A DNA stretch of 36,489 bases from Bacteroidota bacterium (GTDB taxonomy: Bacteria > Bacteroidota > Bacteroidia > B-17B0 > Aurantibacillaceae), in the NCBI GenBank assembly GCA_013816895.1, contig JACDDR010000036.1, positions 1 to 36,489 of the forward strand, in the 5' to 3' direction. A program made the position numbers and the translations under genes. The notes beneath the pieces were generated by a model. The model did not search any database and was not told where the DNA came from. It worked only from the letters and a program-made list of their open reading frames with translations. How positions within the stretch are numbered: position 1 is the first letter of the stretch; each line of letters starts with the position of its first letter. Of the stretch, positions 17,001 through 23,319 are shown one piece after another.

Positions 17001-19665
17001 CACACACCCCGCCTACTACGCCACCTGCAACTGTACCAGTTGGGGTGGCCCACATTAATGTGTAACCGGGAGTACCACCTAAAACACTTCCCGACAAAGA
17101 ACCATTACAAACATTAAAACACGAAACCGAATTGGAAACAACCGAAGCCACCAGCACATTGGGTTGCGCCAGGCTGGTTGTAAAAGATTGTTTACAATTC
17201 TGATCTTTAATATATAGGGTATAAGTTCCCGCGCAAAGATTAGTATAAGGCGGATTTGTTGTTATAGATGCTGAAGTTGGTGTTACCAAAGTAAAGCTAT
17301 ATGCTCCTACCCCATTGGAAGGCACTGAATTTATAGACCCGTTACACACATTATTACAGGACAATGAGGTTGTTGTAATATTGGGGGTTATGCCCGGCGG
17401 TTGCTGTATAGTAAGAGTTACCTGGGTTGGTGCGCATAACGACGCGTCTTTTATACTCACAAAATAATTACCCTGGCACAGGTTGGTGGCGGTGGTAGTT
17501 CCGCCTGAAACAACTGAAGTCGTGGCCGGGCTCCAGGTAAAAGTATAAGGCGGGGTGCCGCCACTTACATTGACCGTTGCTGCACCTGAACAGGTACTGA
17601 AACAGGTTATGCTTTGTGTGGCAGAAGTTAAGGTAAATGCAGGCGGCGCGGTAATGGTGATAACCGACTGTGTTGTGCAACCGTTTCCATCTTTAGCTAA
17701 AACAGTGTATGTTCCTGCGCATTGCGATGTGATTGAAGATGTTGTTGAGATAATAGTGTTTCCTGCCGCAAACCAGGTAAACGTTGTTACTCCGAAACCT
17801 CCGGTAGAGCTCACAATAGCGGAACCCGTACAGGCGGCAGGACAGCTGATGTTACCTACGGTTGGCGTTATAACAATTGATGCAGGTTGTGTAATAACAA
17901 ACCCGAGCGTGTTGGTACACTGTGCTCCATTGTTTTTTATAGTTACAGTTTGTGTTCCGGCACATAAACCCGATGCAACATTTGTAGCGGAAGCGGCAGG
18001 ACTCCACGTATAAGTATATGGAGCAACTCCCCCGCTCACTGAAACTGAGGCTGTAGCATCGCATGTGCCAAAACAGGAAACGTTGGTTTGTGTAGGAGTA
18101 ATTGTTATCGCTGGTGGTTGGGTAATATTGGTGCTGGTTATTGCCTTGCACCCTTTAGTATCGGTTACAGTTGCCGAAATAGCACTTACGCATAGGTTGG
18201 TTACAGACGCAGTGCCTGCAGGCGGAACAATAAACGTGCTTCCTGTACTAAATGCAACTGTATACGATCCTGGGTTACCTCCCGATGGATTAATTACCAA
18301 TGAACCAGTACAATTTCCATTACATGCAATATTTGCAACAACCGATCCTGTTGAAACCGGCGGTGGCGAAGTTACTGTTTTTGTAATCGGGCCGCTGGAA
18401 CAACCATTTTTATCAGTAATGGTAAATGTATACACATTTGCGCATAAAGCTCCCAGTGTAAACCCTCCCGCTGTCGAAAATGTGGGAACCACTGCGGGCA
18501 ATACCGTTATAGTGTATGGTCCTATTCCTCCGGATGGATTTAAAGTCATAGTTCCATCACACACCGCATTACAACTTGTTGGTTTAATGAACGAACTTAA
18601 TGCGAAAGAAGGTGGAGTAAAATTAAAATTAGTGGCCCCAAAACTTCCATTAATAGTTAAAGGAATCTGCAAAAATGAATTATCATAAATTGAGATTACA
18701 TACTGGGATGGACAATCGCAGGCGCTAGAAATAGTATTACTCATTGGAACATTACTACCACTTAATAACGCTGAAGTATTTTGACAATTAATACCCGGGT
18801 TTCCATTAGAAACGTCAATTGTATAAGGTCCGGCAACGCAACTGGGATCAATTGTATAACTAAACACTCCGCTACACAGACCCGCACATTCCGGTTTTGT
18901 AGTAATGGTGGCGCCGCAAACTGCCGCAAGACTATTGTCCGTTAGTTTTGTACTTGAACCGAAATTTATATTTGCCGGTATACTTGTTCTTGAAGCGTTT
19001 GAGAAAGGAGCGTAAAAAGAAAACTTATTGGTTATAAAACTGCAATTGTCTTTAATAAAGAGTTTGTTTTTCACAAGGAAGAAAGAGGTATCGATTAAAA
19101 AAGTTGAACCTGTTCCTGAAACTTTTAGGTTACCTACTGAAAAAGAAGCCTTTCTGAAAAAATAAGTACCATTTTCAAATGTGGTTTCAAAACCCGACGC
19201 CTGGAACATACATCTGATCTTAAATTTACCGGTACCGAATTTTACATTGCTGCCAATTTCATAATATCCAAATGTGATACTATTCACCCCTGGCTTTAAG
19301 GAATTAAAATTTAAAGTAGATACAGCTTTCCAGGCCGATGCTGGGTTTAAATCAAAGGAACCGCCAATATTTAAAACAGATGCTCTGTCGCCATAAAAAT
19401 CAATCTTATTGGTATAATTTAAGCAGGTAAGTGACTGAATGTTATTTATTCCACTAACATTAATATCAATTTTTAACGATCCTGAATTATCATCAAAAAC
19501 CACATCTGTATTACCCGTAGGTACAAAATTTGCAGATTGACCGTTTGACGTTAAACTCCAGTGTTTGGGATCATTAAAATTACCGGAGCCTCCAACCCAA
19601 TAAAGAGTTTGGGAGCTCAGACTGCTAACTATTATAAATGAAACAAGTAAAAGTAAGGATCTCAT
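11053..19665 (-). CDS. Giant SprB-repeat surface protein, T9SS type B cargo
   Basis: A 2870-residue secreted protein. The signal peptide (1-19, ending SLSSQ) is followed by an N-terminal beta domain (20-250) opening LYWVGGSGNFNDPKHWS, common at the start of large Bacteroidota surface proteins. About 30 tandem SprB-type repeats of roughly 79 residues cover 255-2612. Each is marked by CxxxCxG, then GGTPxYTYxWSP, then CxGxYTVxVxDxxGC. Two PKD-like domains (2613-2781) lead to a gliding-motility-associated CHU_C/type B sorting domain (2782-2870: EIKIPNGFSPNADNKND start, YNRWGELLF, LPVGTYYYII). The expected fate is Sec export, T9SS translocation and display as a long filamentous adhesin or gliding protein. 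Four cysteines per repeat suggest disulfide-stabilised modules. The PorP/SprF gene 4 bp downstream is its likely partner. It is smaller than F. johnsoniae SprB (about 6500 residues), and what it binds is unknown. Confidence 0.96.
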   Translation of the reverse strand: MRSLLLLVSFIIVSSLSSQTLYWVGGSGNFNDPKHWSLTSNGQSANFVPTGNTDVVFDDNSGSLKIDINVSGINNIQSLTCLNYTNKIDFYGDRASVLNIGGSFDLNPASAWKAVSTLNFNSLKPGVNSITFGYYEIGSNVKFGTGKFKIRCMFQASGFETTFENGTYFFRKASFSVGNLKVSGTGSTFLIDTSFFLVKNKLFIKDNCSFITNKFSFYAPFSNASRTSIPANINFGSSTKLTDNSLAAVCGATITTKPECAGLCSGVFSYTIDPSCVAGPYTIDVSNGNPGINCQNTSALLSGSNVPMSNTISSACDCPSQYVISIYDNSFLQIPLTINGSFGATNFNFTPPSFALSSFIKPTSCNAVCDGTMTLNPSGGIGPYTITVLPAVVPTFSTAGGFTLGALCANVYTFTITDKNGCSSGPITKTVTSPPPVSTGSVVANIACNGNCTGSLVINPSGGNPGSYTVAFSTGSTFIVPPAGTASVTNLCVSAISATVTDTKGCKAITSTNITQPPAITITPTQTNVSCFGTCDATASVSVSGGVAPYTYTWSPAASATNVASGLCAGTQTVTIKNNGAQCTNTLGFVITQPASIVITPTVGNISCPAACTGSAIVSSTGGFGVTTFTWFAAGNTIISTTSSITSQCAGTYTVLAKDGNGCTTQSVITITAPPAFTLTSATQSITCFSTCSGAATVNVSGGTPPYTFTWSPATTSVVSGGTTTATNLCQGNYFVSIKDASLCAPTQVTLTIQQPPGITPNITTTSLSCNNVCNGSINSVPSNGVGAYSFTLVTPTSASITTNPPYTNLCAGTYTLYIKDQNCKQSFTTSLAQPNVLVASVVSNSVSCFNVCNGSLSGSVLGGTPGYTLMWATPTGTVAGGVVGGVCANQVYTFTATDANGCVATKTVSISQPTSAISATINPTPPSCNTGSNGALSGVVVGGTPGYTLNWSNGFTGNPNSGLFAGNYTLTVTDANGCVSTFTTTLVAPTSITVAANTASPSCAGFCNGSATVTANGGTPSYTYQLNVFPFTINTTGIFSGLCAGNYIVNVNDSKGCSQSVNFSISNPPALTPAITGTQSSCNLCGGAATVTPAGGVPGYTVTWTNSVSVVVGTGTTISGLCVGNFTASIKDANGCVATVSTTIVQTVTVSVVTGGTPIQCFGACTGSAVANPAGGVLPYTYTWNVTGPPTQTTSTAINLCAGTYSVIVKDNNGCANTGTITLNNPPAIVVNTTQTNATCFANCNGVLSATASGGTGPLTYSWSPGGQTTSSINGLCIGGYTLTVKDGNNCSKVLTFSVTQSNSITATFTTTQPSGCGVNNGSICATPSGGTGGGYTFTWSPVAGNASCLTGLGAGVYSLVVADGAGCTTTLSSLLTNPTGPTLSIVSTSVNCFGGNTGSATVTATGTAPFGFTWTPIGVGFVNIGNVSIGSSLISGTYAISVSQSNSCVTTQTINIATAPAFTVSTNVTNPKCNASCNGSITVVTSGGTPGYTFAWSSATITGVGTQTVTNLCAGAYTLNTTDANSCVKSQVFNLINPPAIVLTNTASNVQCFNACNGSIVANASGGTAPLSYNWLPVGAFSGSTTATVLNLCPAVYTVVATDGNGCTKTNTINITQPPLLTSTLTSLNATCSNSCNATATLVGAGGSPNYNFSWTGSPSTISVATGICPGSYSATLTDANGCSVVKTFTVTAPPAFTATLAPFSPLCNAVCNGSITTTLAGQQGTVNFNWTPTGSGQNPNGLCPNNYTLIATDNAGCQVSAVTTLTNPPAVLANVTFTNPACNASCNGAALSTPANAVGTVNYTWTPGPPTFTTQSINGLCAGNYTVQIKDQNGCQALQTFTLSNPPLLNVNPSSAPATCSVNNGAITLLVSGGTPTYNFVWSPAVSTTSVANGLGAGIYTVVVADANNCTNTVTIPLSNSNGPSSAPVTSSSISCNAMCTGAASINPATITGGTPGYTISWISPPSPSTVNPLVNLCSGTYSAQIKDAMSCILFTAVTISQPAPLTINPNVGLPTCNGICNGSVNLNPTGGTPGYNYTWTPVAANSPVIINVCAGTLTVQIKDNNNCLSTQTVNVAAVQNIVVSTNTTANICFGNCAGGATVTSIVNGIAPFTENWSNGQSGPIASGLCNGVYTLMVTASNGCTNNFTTSITSPAQITATNAIVSPSCNICNGTSIATAGGGIGPYTYSWTSGANTPTATNLCAGLYQVLVTDNVGCNQSINVPISNVPGIAGENFTILNEQCAGSCNGAATVQALGGTAPVTYTWLTSHAVTNSVISGLCSGSYFVQMQDVQGCIRTSSTTIGSSPGLTLSPFISPPTCNSTNGTISIVPIGGPGPYSFLWSPTGSTLSSITNIGPGNYSVSVTDLNGCSKTSAFTLSNFNNPSITATQNNVNCFGACTGSVNALATSTAAGAVTYSWSVGGNNPFVTNVCPGIITLTATAPDGCIALQSFTITGNPAMQLSISNVQNIKCFGDCNGQITLIPSGGILPYSFTWTPGTNSNPQFSLCAGNYSATVIDSKGCSITTTASINGPAQPLALTNTVTNSSCSTSADGSASVTLTGGTPSYTYNWTSSSSFTSSSQNLTNVLSGNYTLNAVDANSCTIITTVQIVPTVTVDANAGRDSTFCSGGSIILNGNNSLGASGGYNWTNITSTVSISNSSTVNIMPASGTSTYVLLVVSSVSTCVDRDTVVINSLPLPVVDAGPTYTISLFSNVSIGGSPTSPTGVTFTWSPALTLDNPSLTNPVASNTVNTTYTVSVTDANGCTASDTMQVLLYPEIKIPNGFSPNADNKNDKWIIDNIGQFTDNVVEVYNRWGELLFYSKGYNVPFDGKYQGKDLPVGTYYYIINLNHPAYPKPYTGPLTIFR
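11830..18903 (-). repeat. Array of about 30 SprB-type coding repeats
   Basis: About 7.1 kb of the giant gene consists of imperfect in-frame units near 236 bp, roughly 79 codons. I counted 30 starts by the C-x3-C-x-G or C-x3-NG motif at the head of each unit; the first, near 18900, is divergent and the classical ones begin near 18585. Units differ at the DNA level, with no long identical stretches seen by eye, so the array looks old rather than freshly expanded. The repeats explain the many antisense reading frames in this stretch. Confidence 0.9.
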
Positions 19666-19700
19666 ATATACTGAATACGAATGTAGGGGCTAATACGTTG

Positions 19701-19731
19701 CTAAGATACATGCAAAAAAGGACTTAATCAA
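19701..19731 (-). promoter_or_regulatory. Candidate promoter of the SprB-repeat/PorP operon
   Basis: On the minus strand TTG (19731-19729) lies 20 bp upstream of TATCTTAG (19708-19701), one base from the Bacteroidota -7 consensus TAnnTTTG, with the expected -33/-7 spacing. Transcription would begin near 19695, giving a leader of about 30 nt before the ATG at 19665. It was found by eye only. The plus-strand Nudix gene must also be served by this 116-bp gap; TTAATTTG at 19766-19773 is a possible -7 for it, without a well-placed -33. Confidence 0.4.
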
Positions 19732-19781
19732 CAGTTTGGGTGTGTGAAACTATTATATTAATTAGTTAATTTGGACTTTAA

Positions 19782-20345
19782 ATGAACGAAAGAAACGAAA
19801 AAAACAGCTGGCAAACGTTAAAAACGGAAGTAAAATTTGAAACTCCCTGGATTAAAGTGACTAAACACGATGTTCTTAATCCGGCCGGAAAACCCGCTCA
19901 ATACGGTGTTGTGGGCTTTAAAAACATTGCTATCGGCATTCTTCCCCTGGATAAAGACCTGAATACCTGGATCGTTGGACAATGGAGATATCCCCTTGAA
20001 CAATACAGCTGGGAAATAATAGAAGGCGGCGGACCGCATGGGATAGACCCCATAGAATCGGCCAAAAGAGAATTAAAAGAAGAAACCGGCATCCTTGCGG
20101 AAAAATATACCGAGTTGTGCCGCATTCACACCAGTAATTCCGTAACCGACGAATATGGGATTATTTACCTGGCACAAAGTTTGAGTTTCTCAGAAGCTGA
20201 GCCCGAAGAAAGCGAAGACCTAACCGTACGAAAAGTGACTTTTAATACCGCATATGAAATGGTAATGAACGGCGAGATAAGCGATTCTCTAAGCATGGTA
20301 GCTATCCTAAAAACAAAGATCCTGATCGATAAGGGATTAATCTAA
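19782..20345 (+). CDS. Nudix hydrolase, ADP-ribose pyrophosphatase type
   Basis: This 187-residue protein has the ADP-ribose pyrophosphatase-like layout: an N-terminal strand domain (WQTLKTEVKFETPWIKV) and a central Nudix fold with WEIIEGGGPHG leading into the Nudix box. The catalytic part of the box, RELKEETGI, is intact and holds the metal-binding glutamates. The first conserved position is unusual: in Gx5Ex7REUxEExGU the isolated Glu is replaced by Ile (GGGPHGIDPIESAKREL). The likely reaction is hydrolysis of ADP-ribose or a related nucleoside diphosphate sugar to AMP and a sugar phosphate, in the cytoplasm. It is divergent from the giant SprB gene and 18 bp upstream of the PGI/PMI gene, so probably heads a four-gene plus-strand unit. 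Substrate is inferred from subfamily resemblance. Confidence 0.88.
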   Translation: MNERNEKNSWQTLKTEVKFETPWIKVTKHDVLNPAGKPAQYGVVGFKNIAIGILPLDKDLNTWIVGQWRYPLEQYSWEIIEGGGPHGIDPIESAKRELKEETGILAEKYTELCRIHTSNSVTDEYGIIYLAQSLSFSEAEPEESEDLTVRKVTFNTAYEMVMNGEISDSLSMVAILKTKILIDKGLI

Positions 20346-20363
20346 AATATATAACTTTACAGC

Positions 20364-21359
20364 ATGAAGGAATTAGTTCAAAATTTCACACAACAATTAA
20401 AAGAATCAAAAGAAATCGCTGCAAGAGCGATTGTGTCGCCCGATCATAAAATTCAAAACATTGTTATCACCGGTCTGGGCGGATCAGGAATTGGCGGAAC
20501 CCTTATCACCGAACTGGTGAACGATACTTGCAAAGTGCCTATTATAATTAATAAAGATTACTTTCTGCCTGCTTTTGTAAACGAAAGCACTCTGGTGATC
20601 ATTTCCAGCTATTCGGGAAATACGGAGGAAACGTTAAGCGCCATGCAACAGGCAATTTCTAAAAAAGCACAGGTAGCTTGCGTAACCAGCGGCGGAAAAG
20701 TGATGGAACTGGCCAAACAACACCAGTTTGATTTTATCGAAATACCTGGTGGCAAACCGCCGCGTTCCTGCATTGGCTATTCCCTGGTTCAATTAATAAA
20801 GTTACTCGTGGTTAAAGGCTTTGCGCCAGAGTCGCTATTAACCGATCTTGATTCGTCGATCTCTTTACTTGATAAAGAAAACGCCGGCATTAAATCTGAA
20901 GCAGAACAAATAGCAAAAAAATTATTCAATAAAATTCCTGTCATCTATTCTCTCGGCTCCTGCGAAGGAGCAGCAGTGCGCTTCAGGCAGCAAATAAACG
21001 AAAACAGCAAAATGTTATGCTGGCATCATGTGTTTCCTGAAATGAATCACAACGAGCTTGTTGGCTGGACTACCCGCAACGAGAACATAGCCGTGGTTAC
21101 CTTTCATACTTCGTTTGATTATGATCGCACGAAAAAAAGGTACGAAGTGTGTAGGCCTTTATTTGAAAAATATTCGGCAAGCGTTACAGATATCACCGCA
21201 AAAGGAAATTCAAAACTTGAACAATTCTTTTACCTCATAAATATCGGAGACTGGATCAGCTGTTACCTCGCCGACTTAAAAGGAATTGATCCGGTTGAAG
21301 TTAAAGTGATCGATCATTTAAAAGGAGAATTAGCGAAATTCCAGGCGCAGGGAAGTTAA
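20364..21359 (+). CDS. Bifunctional phosphoglucose/phosphomannose isomerase
   Basis: The 331-residue protein consists of two SIS domains of the archaeal-like PGI/PMI family. It interconverts glucose-6-phosphate or mannose-6-phosphate with fructose-6-phosphate. Visible motifs: GLGGSGIGG (37-45), the phosphate-binding SSYSGNTEET (81-90), GGKPPRSCIGYS (129-140), GSCEGAAVRFRQQ with catalytic-type E201, and EMNHNELVGW (226-235) carrying H229, typical of the family. It has no signal peptide and is cytoplasmic. Family members are about 300-350 residues, so the gene is complete. It could supply mannose-6-phosphate for surface glycan synthesis. It lies 18 bp after the Nudix gene and 67 bp before lipB. 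Whether this is the cell's only PGI cannot be told from the window. Confidence 0.93.
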   Translation: MKELVQNFTQQLKESKEIAARAIVSPDHKIQNIVITGLGGSGIGGTLITELVNDTCKVPIIINKDYFLPAFVNESTLVIISSYSGNTEETLSAMQQAISKKAQVACVTSGGKVMELAKQHQFDFIEIPGGKPPRSCIGYSLVQLIKLLVVKGFAPESLLTDLDSSISLLDKENAGIKSEAEQIAKKLFNKIPVIYSLGSCEGAAVRFRQQINENSKMLCWHHVFPEMNHNELVGWTTRNENIAVVTFHTSFDYDRTKKRYEVCRPLFEKYSASVTDITAKGNSKLEQFFYLINIGDWISCYLADLKGIDPVEVKVIDHLKGELAKFQAQGS

Positions 21360-21426
21360 TTCCTGCCAACAGATTCTCGCCGAGCTCGAATTAGATAAAG
21401 ATAGTTTACCGTTTTAACCCCCTTCA

Positions 21427-22131
21427 GTGCAGAACAAAAAAATAGTTTTTGAAGATCTTGGCGTAATGGATTATAAAGCCTGCTGGGATTACCAGGAAAA
21501 GCTTTTTAATGAAATTATTTCGCAAAAAATCGCGAACAGAGATTTGCCTGATGAGGAAAAAATTTCCACAAAAAACTATTTACTGTTTGTCGAACATCCT
21601 CATGTTTATACGCTCGGAAAAAGCGGGGACGAAAAAAATCTTTTGGTGAATGAAAACGAACTGAAAGAAAAAGAAGCCTCTTATTATAAAATAAACCGCG
21701 GTGGCGATATTACCTATCATGGGCCCGGGCAGCTGGTCGCTTATCCAATCCTTGACCTTGACAACTTTTTTACAGATATTCATAAATATTTAAGGTTGCT
21801 TGAAGAAACAATTATTCTTACGCTTAAAGAGTACGGGATTGAGAGCGGGAGGAGTAAAGGAGAAACGGGAGTATGGCTTGACCCGGAAAGTTCAGATGCC
21901 CGTAAAATCTGCGCGATGGGTGTCAGGTGCAGTCGCTGGGTAACCATGCATGGCTGGGGCTTTAATGTTAATTCTGACCTCGATTATTTCAAAAACATTG
22001 TTCCCTGCGGCATTAACAATAAAGCGGTAACAAGCGTAAATAAAGAGCTCGGATATGGCGCCAATATGCCGGAAATTAAAGACAAATTAAAAAAGAATTT
22101 TTCAGTTTTATTTGATGCACAGTTGATTTAG
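21427..22131 (+). CDS. lipB: Lipoyl(octanoyl) transferase LipB
   Basis: The 234-residue enzyme transfers octanoate from acyl carrier protein to the lipoyl domains of 2-oxoacid dehydrogenases and glycine cleavage H protein. It shows EHPHVYTLGKSG (56-67), RGGDITYHGPGQLVAYPI (91-108), the catalytic Lys K160 (ARKICAMGVR), MHGWGFNVN (174-182) and the acyl-accepting C194 (IVPCGINNK). The start is GTG at 21427; no in-frame ATG near it keeps the N-terminal strand (KIVFEDLGVMDY) intact. The 67-bp gap before it holds nothing I recognise. It sits between the PGI/PMI gene and a secreted esterase gene on the same strand, a mixed operon without an evident functional theme. Confidence 0.96.
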   Translation: MQNKKIVFEDLGVMDYKACWDYQEKLFNEIISQKIANRDLPDEEKISTKNYLLFVEHPHVYTLGKSGDEKNLLVNENELKEKEASYYKINRGGDITYHGPGQLVAYPILDLDNFFTDIHKYLRLLEETIILTLKEYGIESGRSKGETGVWLDPESSDARKICAMGVRCSRWVTMHGWGFNVNSDLDYFKNIVPCGINNKAVTSVNKELGYGANMPEIKDKLKKNFSVLFDAQLI

Positions 22132-22166
22132 TTTTATTCTTTGAATTAATTCACTAATTTTATTTC

Positions 22167-23315
22167 ATGAGCACTACCAAAAAATTAATCGCGATTCACT
22201 TTTTTACGCTTCTTACTTTCATTTGCAACGCGCAAAACGGAGTAACCATTTACGACAGTATCCTGTCCGGTGGTCTTCAGCGCAAGTATCGTCTGTATGT
22301 TCCCAACTCGTATAATGCATCTAACCCTGCTCCATTGGTATTTAACCTGCATGGTTATAACTCTAATTCTTCACAACAGTTAGGCTACACTAATTTCTTA
22401 CCCATTGCAGACACCGCTAAATTCCTGGTTGTTCATCCCGACGGCACCTTCTCTAACGGTTCGCAGTATTGGAACGCTGGATTTGGCGGAACAGTTAACG
22501 ATGTTCAATTTATCAGCAATCTTCTCGATTCCATAAAAGCAACCTATAATATTGATCTTAATTCGGTTTACAGCTGCGGGATGAGTAATGGCGGGATCAT
22601 GAGTTATTATCTTGCCTGCAATTTATCCAACCGAATTGCAGCCATTGCATCTGTTACCGGTGATATGCTAAACTCCTGGTACGCCTCTGTACCAAACCCT
22701 CCAAGACCTTTTCCCGTGATGGAAATACATGGCACTGCAGATGGCACCGTTCCATATCTTGGCAATGCTAACTTCGCCCATATTGACAGCGTGGTTAAAA
22801 AATGGAGAAAGTATAACAACTGCACTCCAACCGCCATCATAACAAATGTGCCTGATATTAATACTTCCGACGGGTGCACAGCGGTAAATTACCGGTATGC
22901 AAACGGAACCAACGGTGCTGAGGTAGAATTGTACAAGATCAACGGTGGAAGTCACTCATGGCCCGGTGCATTTCCCTTTATCGCCAATACCAATGAAGAT
23001 TTTAAAGCTTCGGTGGAGATCTGGAGATTTTTCAGAAAATACAAACTCAACCAGTTCATAGCCAATGTTGGCGTTAAGAAAGAAAGTGCTGACCAAAAAA
23101 TAACCGTGTATCCTAATCCCGCTTCCTCCGTTTTAAATTTTGGGTTTGATACTAATTCCGGATTAACTCTTCACATAACAGATATAACAGGAAAAATAAT
23201 CATACAACAGGAACTAGGAAACACCCTTGATGTGAGCAGCTTAAAAACCGGTGTTTACTTTATTTCCATAGTGGGTAACGATCATGTACATCACTCGAAA
23301 TTCATCAAGCTATAA
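22167..23315 (+). CDS. Secreted PHB-depolymerase-like esterase with T9SS type A tail
   Basis: The 382-residue protein has a signal peptide (1-22, ending CNAQ), an alpha/beta-hydrolase domain of the LpqC/PHB depolymerase/feruloyl esterase group, and a T9SS type A sorting domain. The catalytic triad is visible: nucleophile S140 in GMSNGG, D192 in GTADGTVPY and H263 in NGGSHSWPG. The oxyanion side shows NLHGYNSNSS (60-69). The C-terminal tail (about 310-382) starts ITVYPNPASSVLNF and ends with LKTGVYFISI and a KFIKL-type terminus, so the protein should be exported across the outer membrane and anchored or released. It probably hydrolyses ester bonds in polyesters, acetylated or feruloylated polysaccharides; the substrate cannot be fixed. 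It converges with the propeller gene over only 4 bp. Confidence 0.92.
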   Translation: MSTTKKLIAIHFFTLLTFICNAQNGVTIYDSILSGGLQRKYRLYVPNSYNASNPAPLVFNLHGYNSNSSQQLGYTNFLPIADTAKFLVVHPDGTFSNGSQYWNAGFGGTVNDVQFISNLLDSIKATYNIDLNSVYSCGMSNGGIMSYYLACNLSNRIAAIASVTGDMLNSWYASVPNPPRPFPVMEIHGTADGTVPYLGNANFAHIDSVVKKWRKYNNCTPTAIITNVPDINTSDGCTAVNYRYANGTNGAEVELYKINGGSHSWPGAFPFIANTNEDFKASVEIWRFFRKYKLNQFIANVGVKKESADQKITVYPNPASSVLNFGFDTNSGLTLHITDITGKIIIQQELGNTLDVSSLKTGVYFISIVGNDHVHHSKFIKL

Positions 23316-23319
23316 TTGC

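Noticed and set aside
11830-18903. Regular spacing suggestive of a CRISPR or satellite array
   Set aside because: The period of about 236 bp is in frame, units are divergent, and they translate to SprB repeats with conserved cysteines.
11053-19665. Many plus-strand frames of 60-207 codons opposite the giant gene, the longest at 18065-18688
   Set aside because: They are antisense shadows of the repeat coding sequence, have no family signature, and recur with the repeat period.
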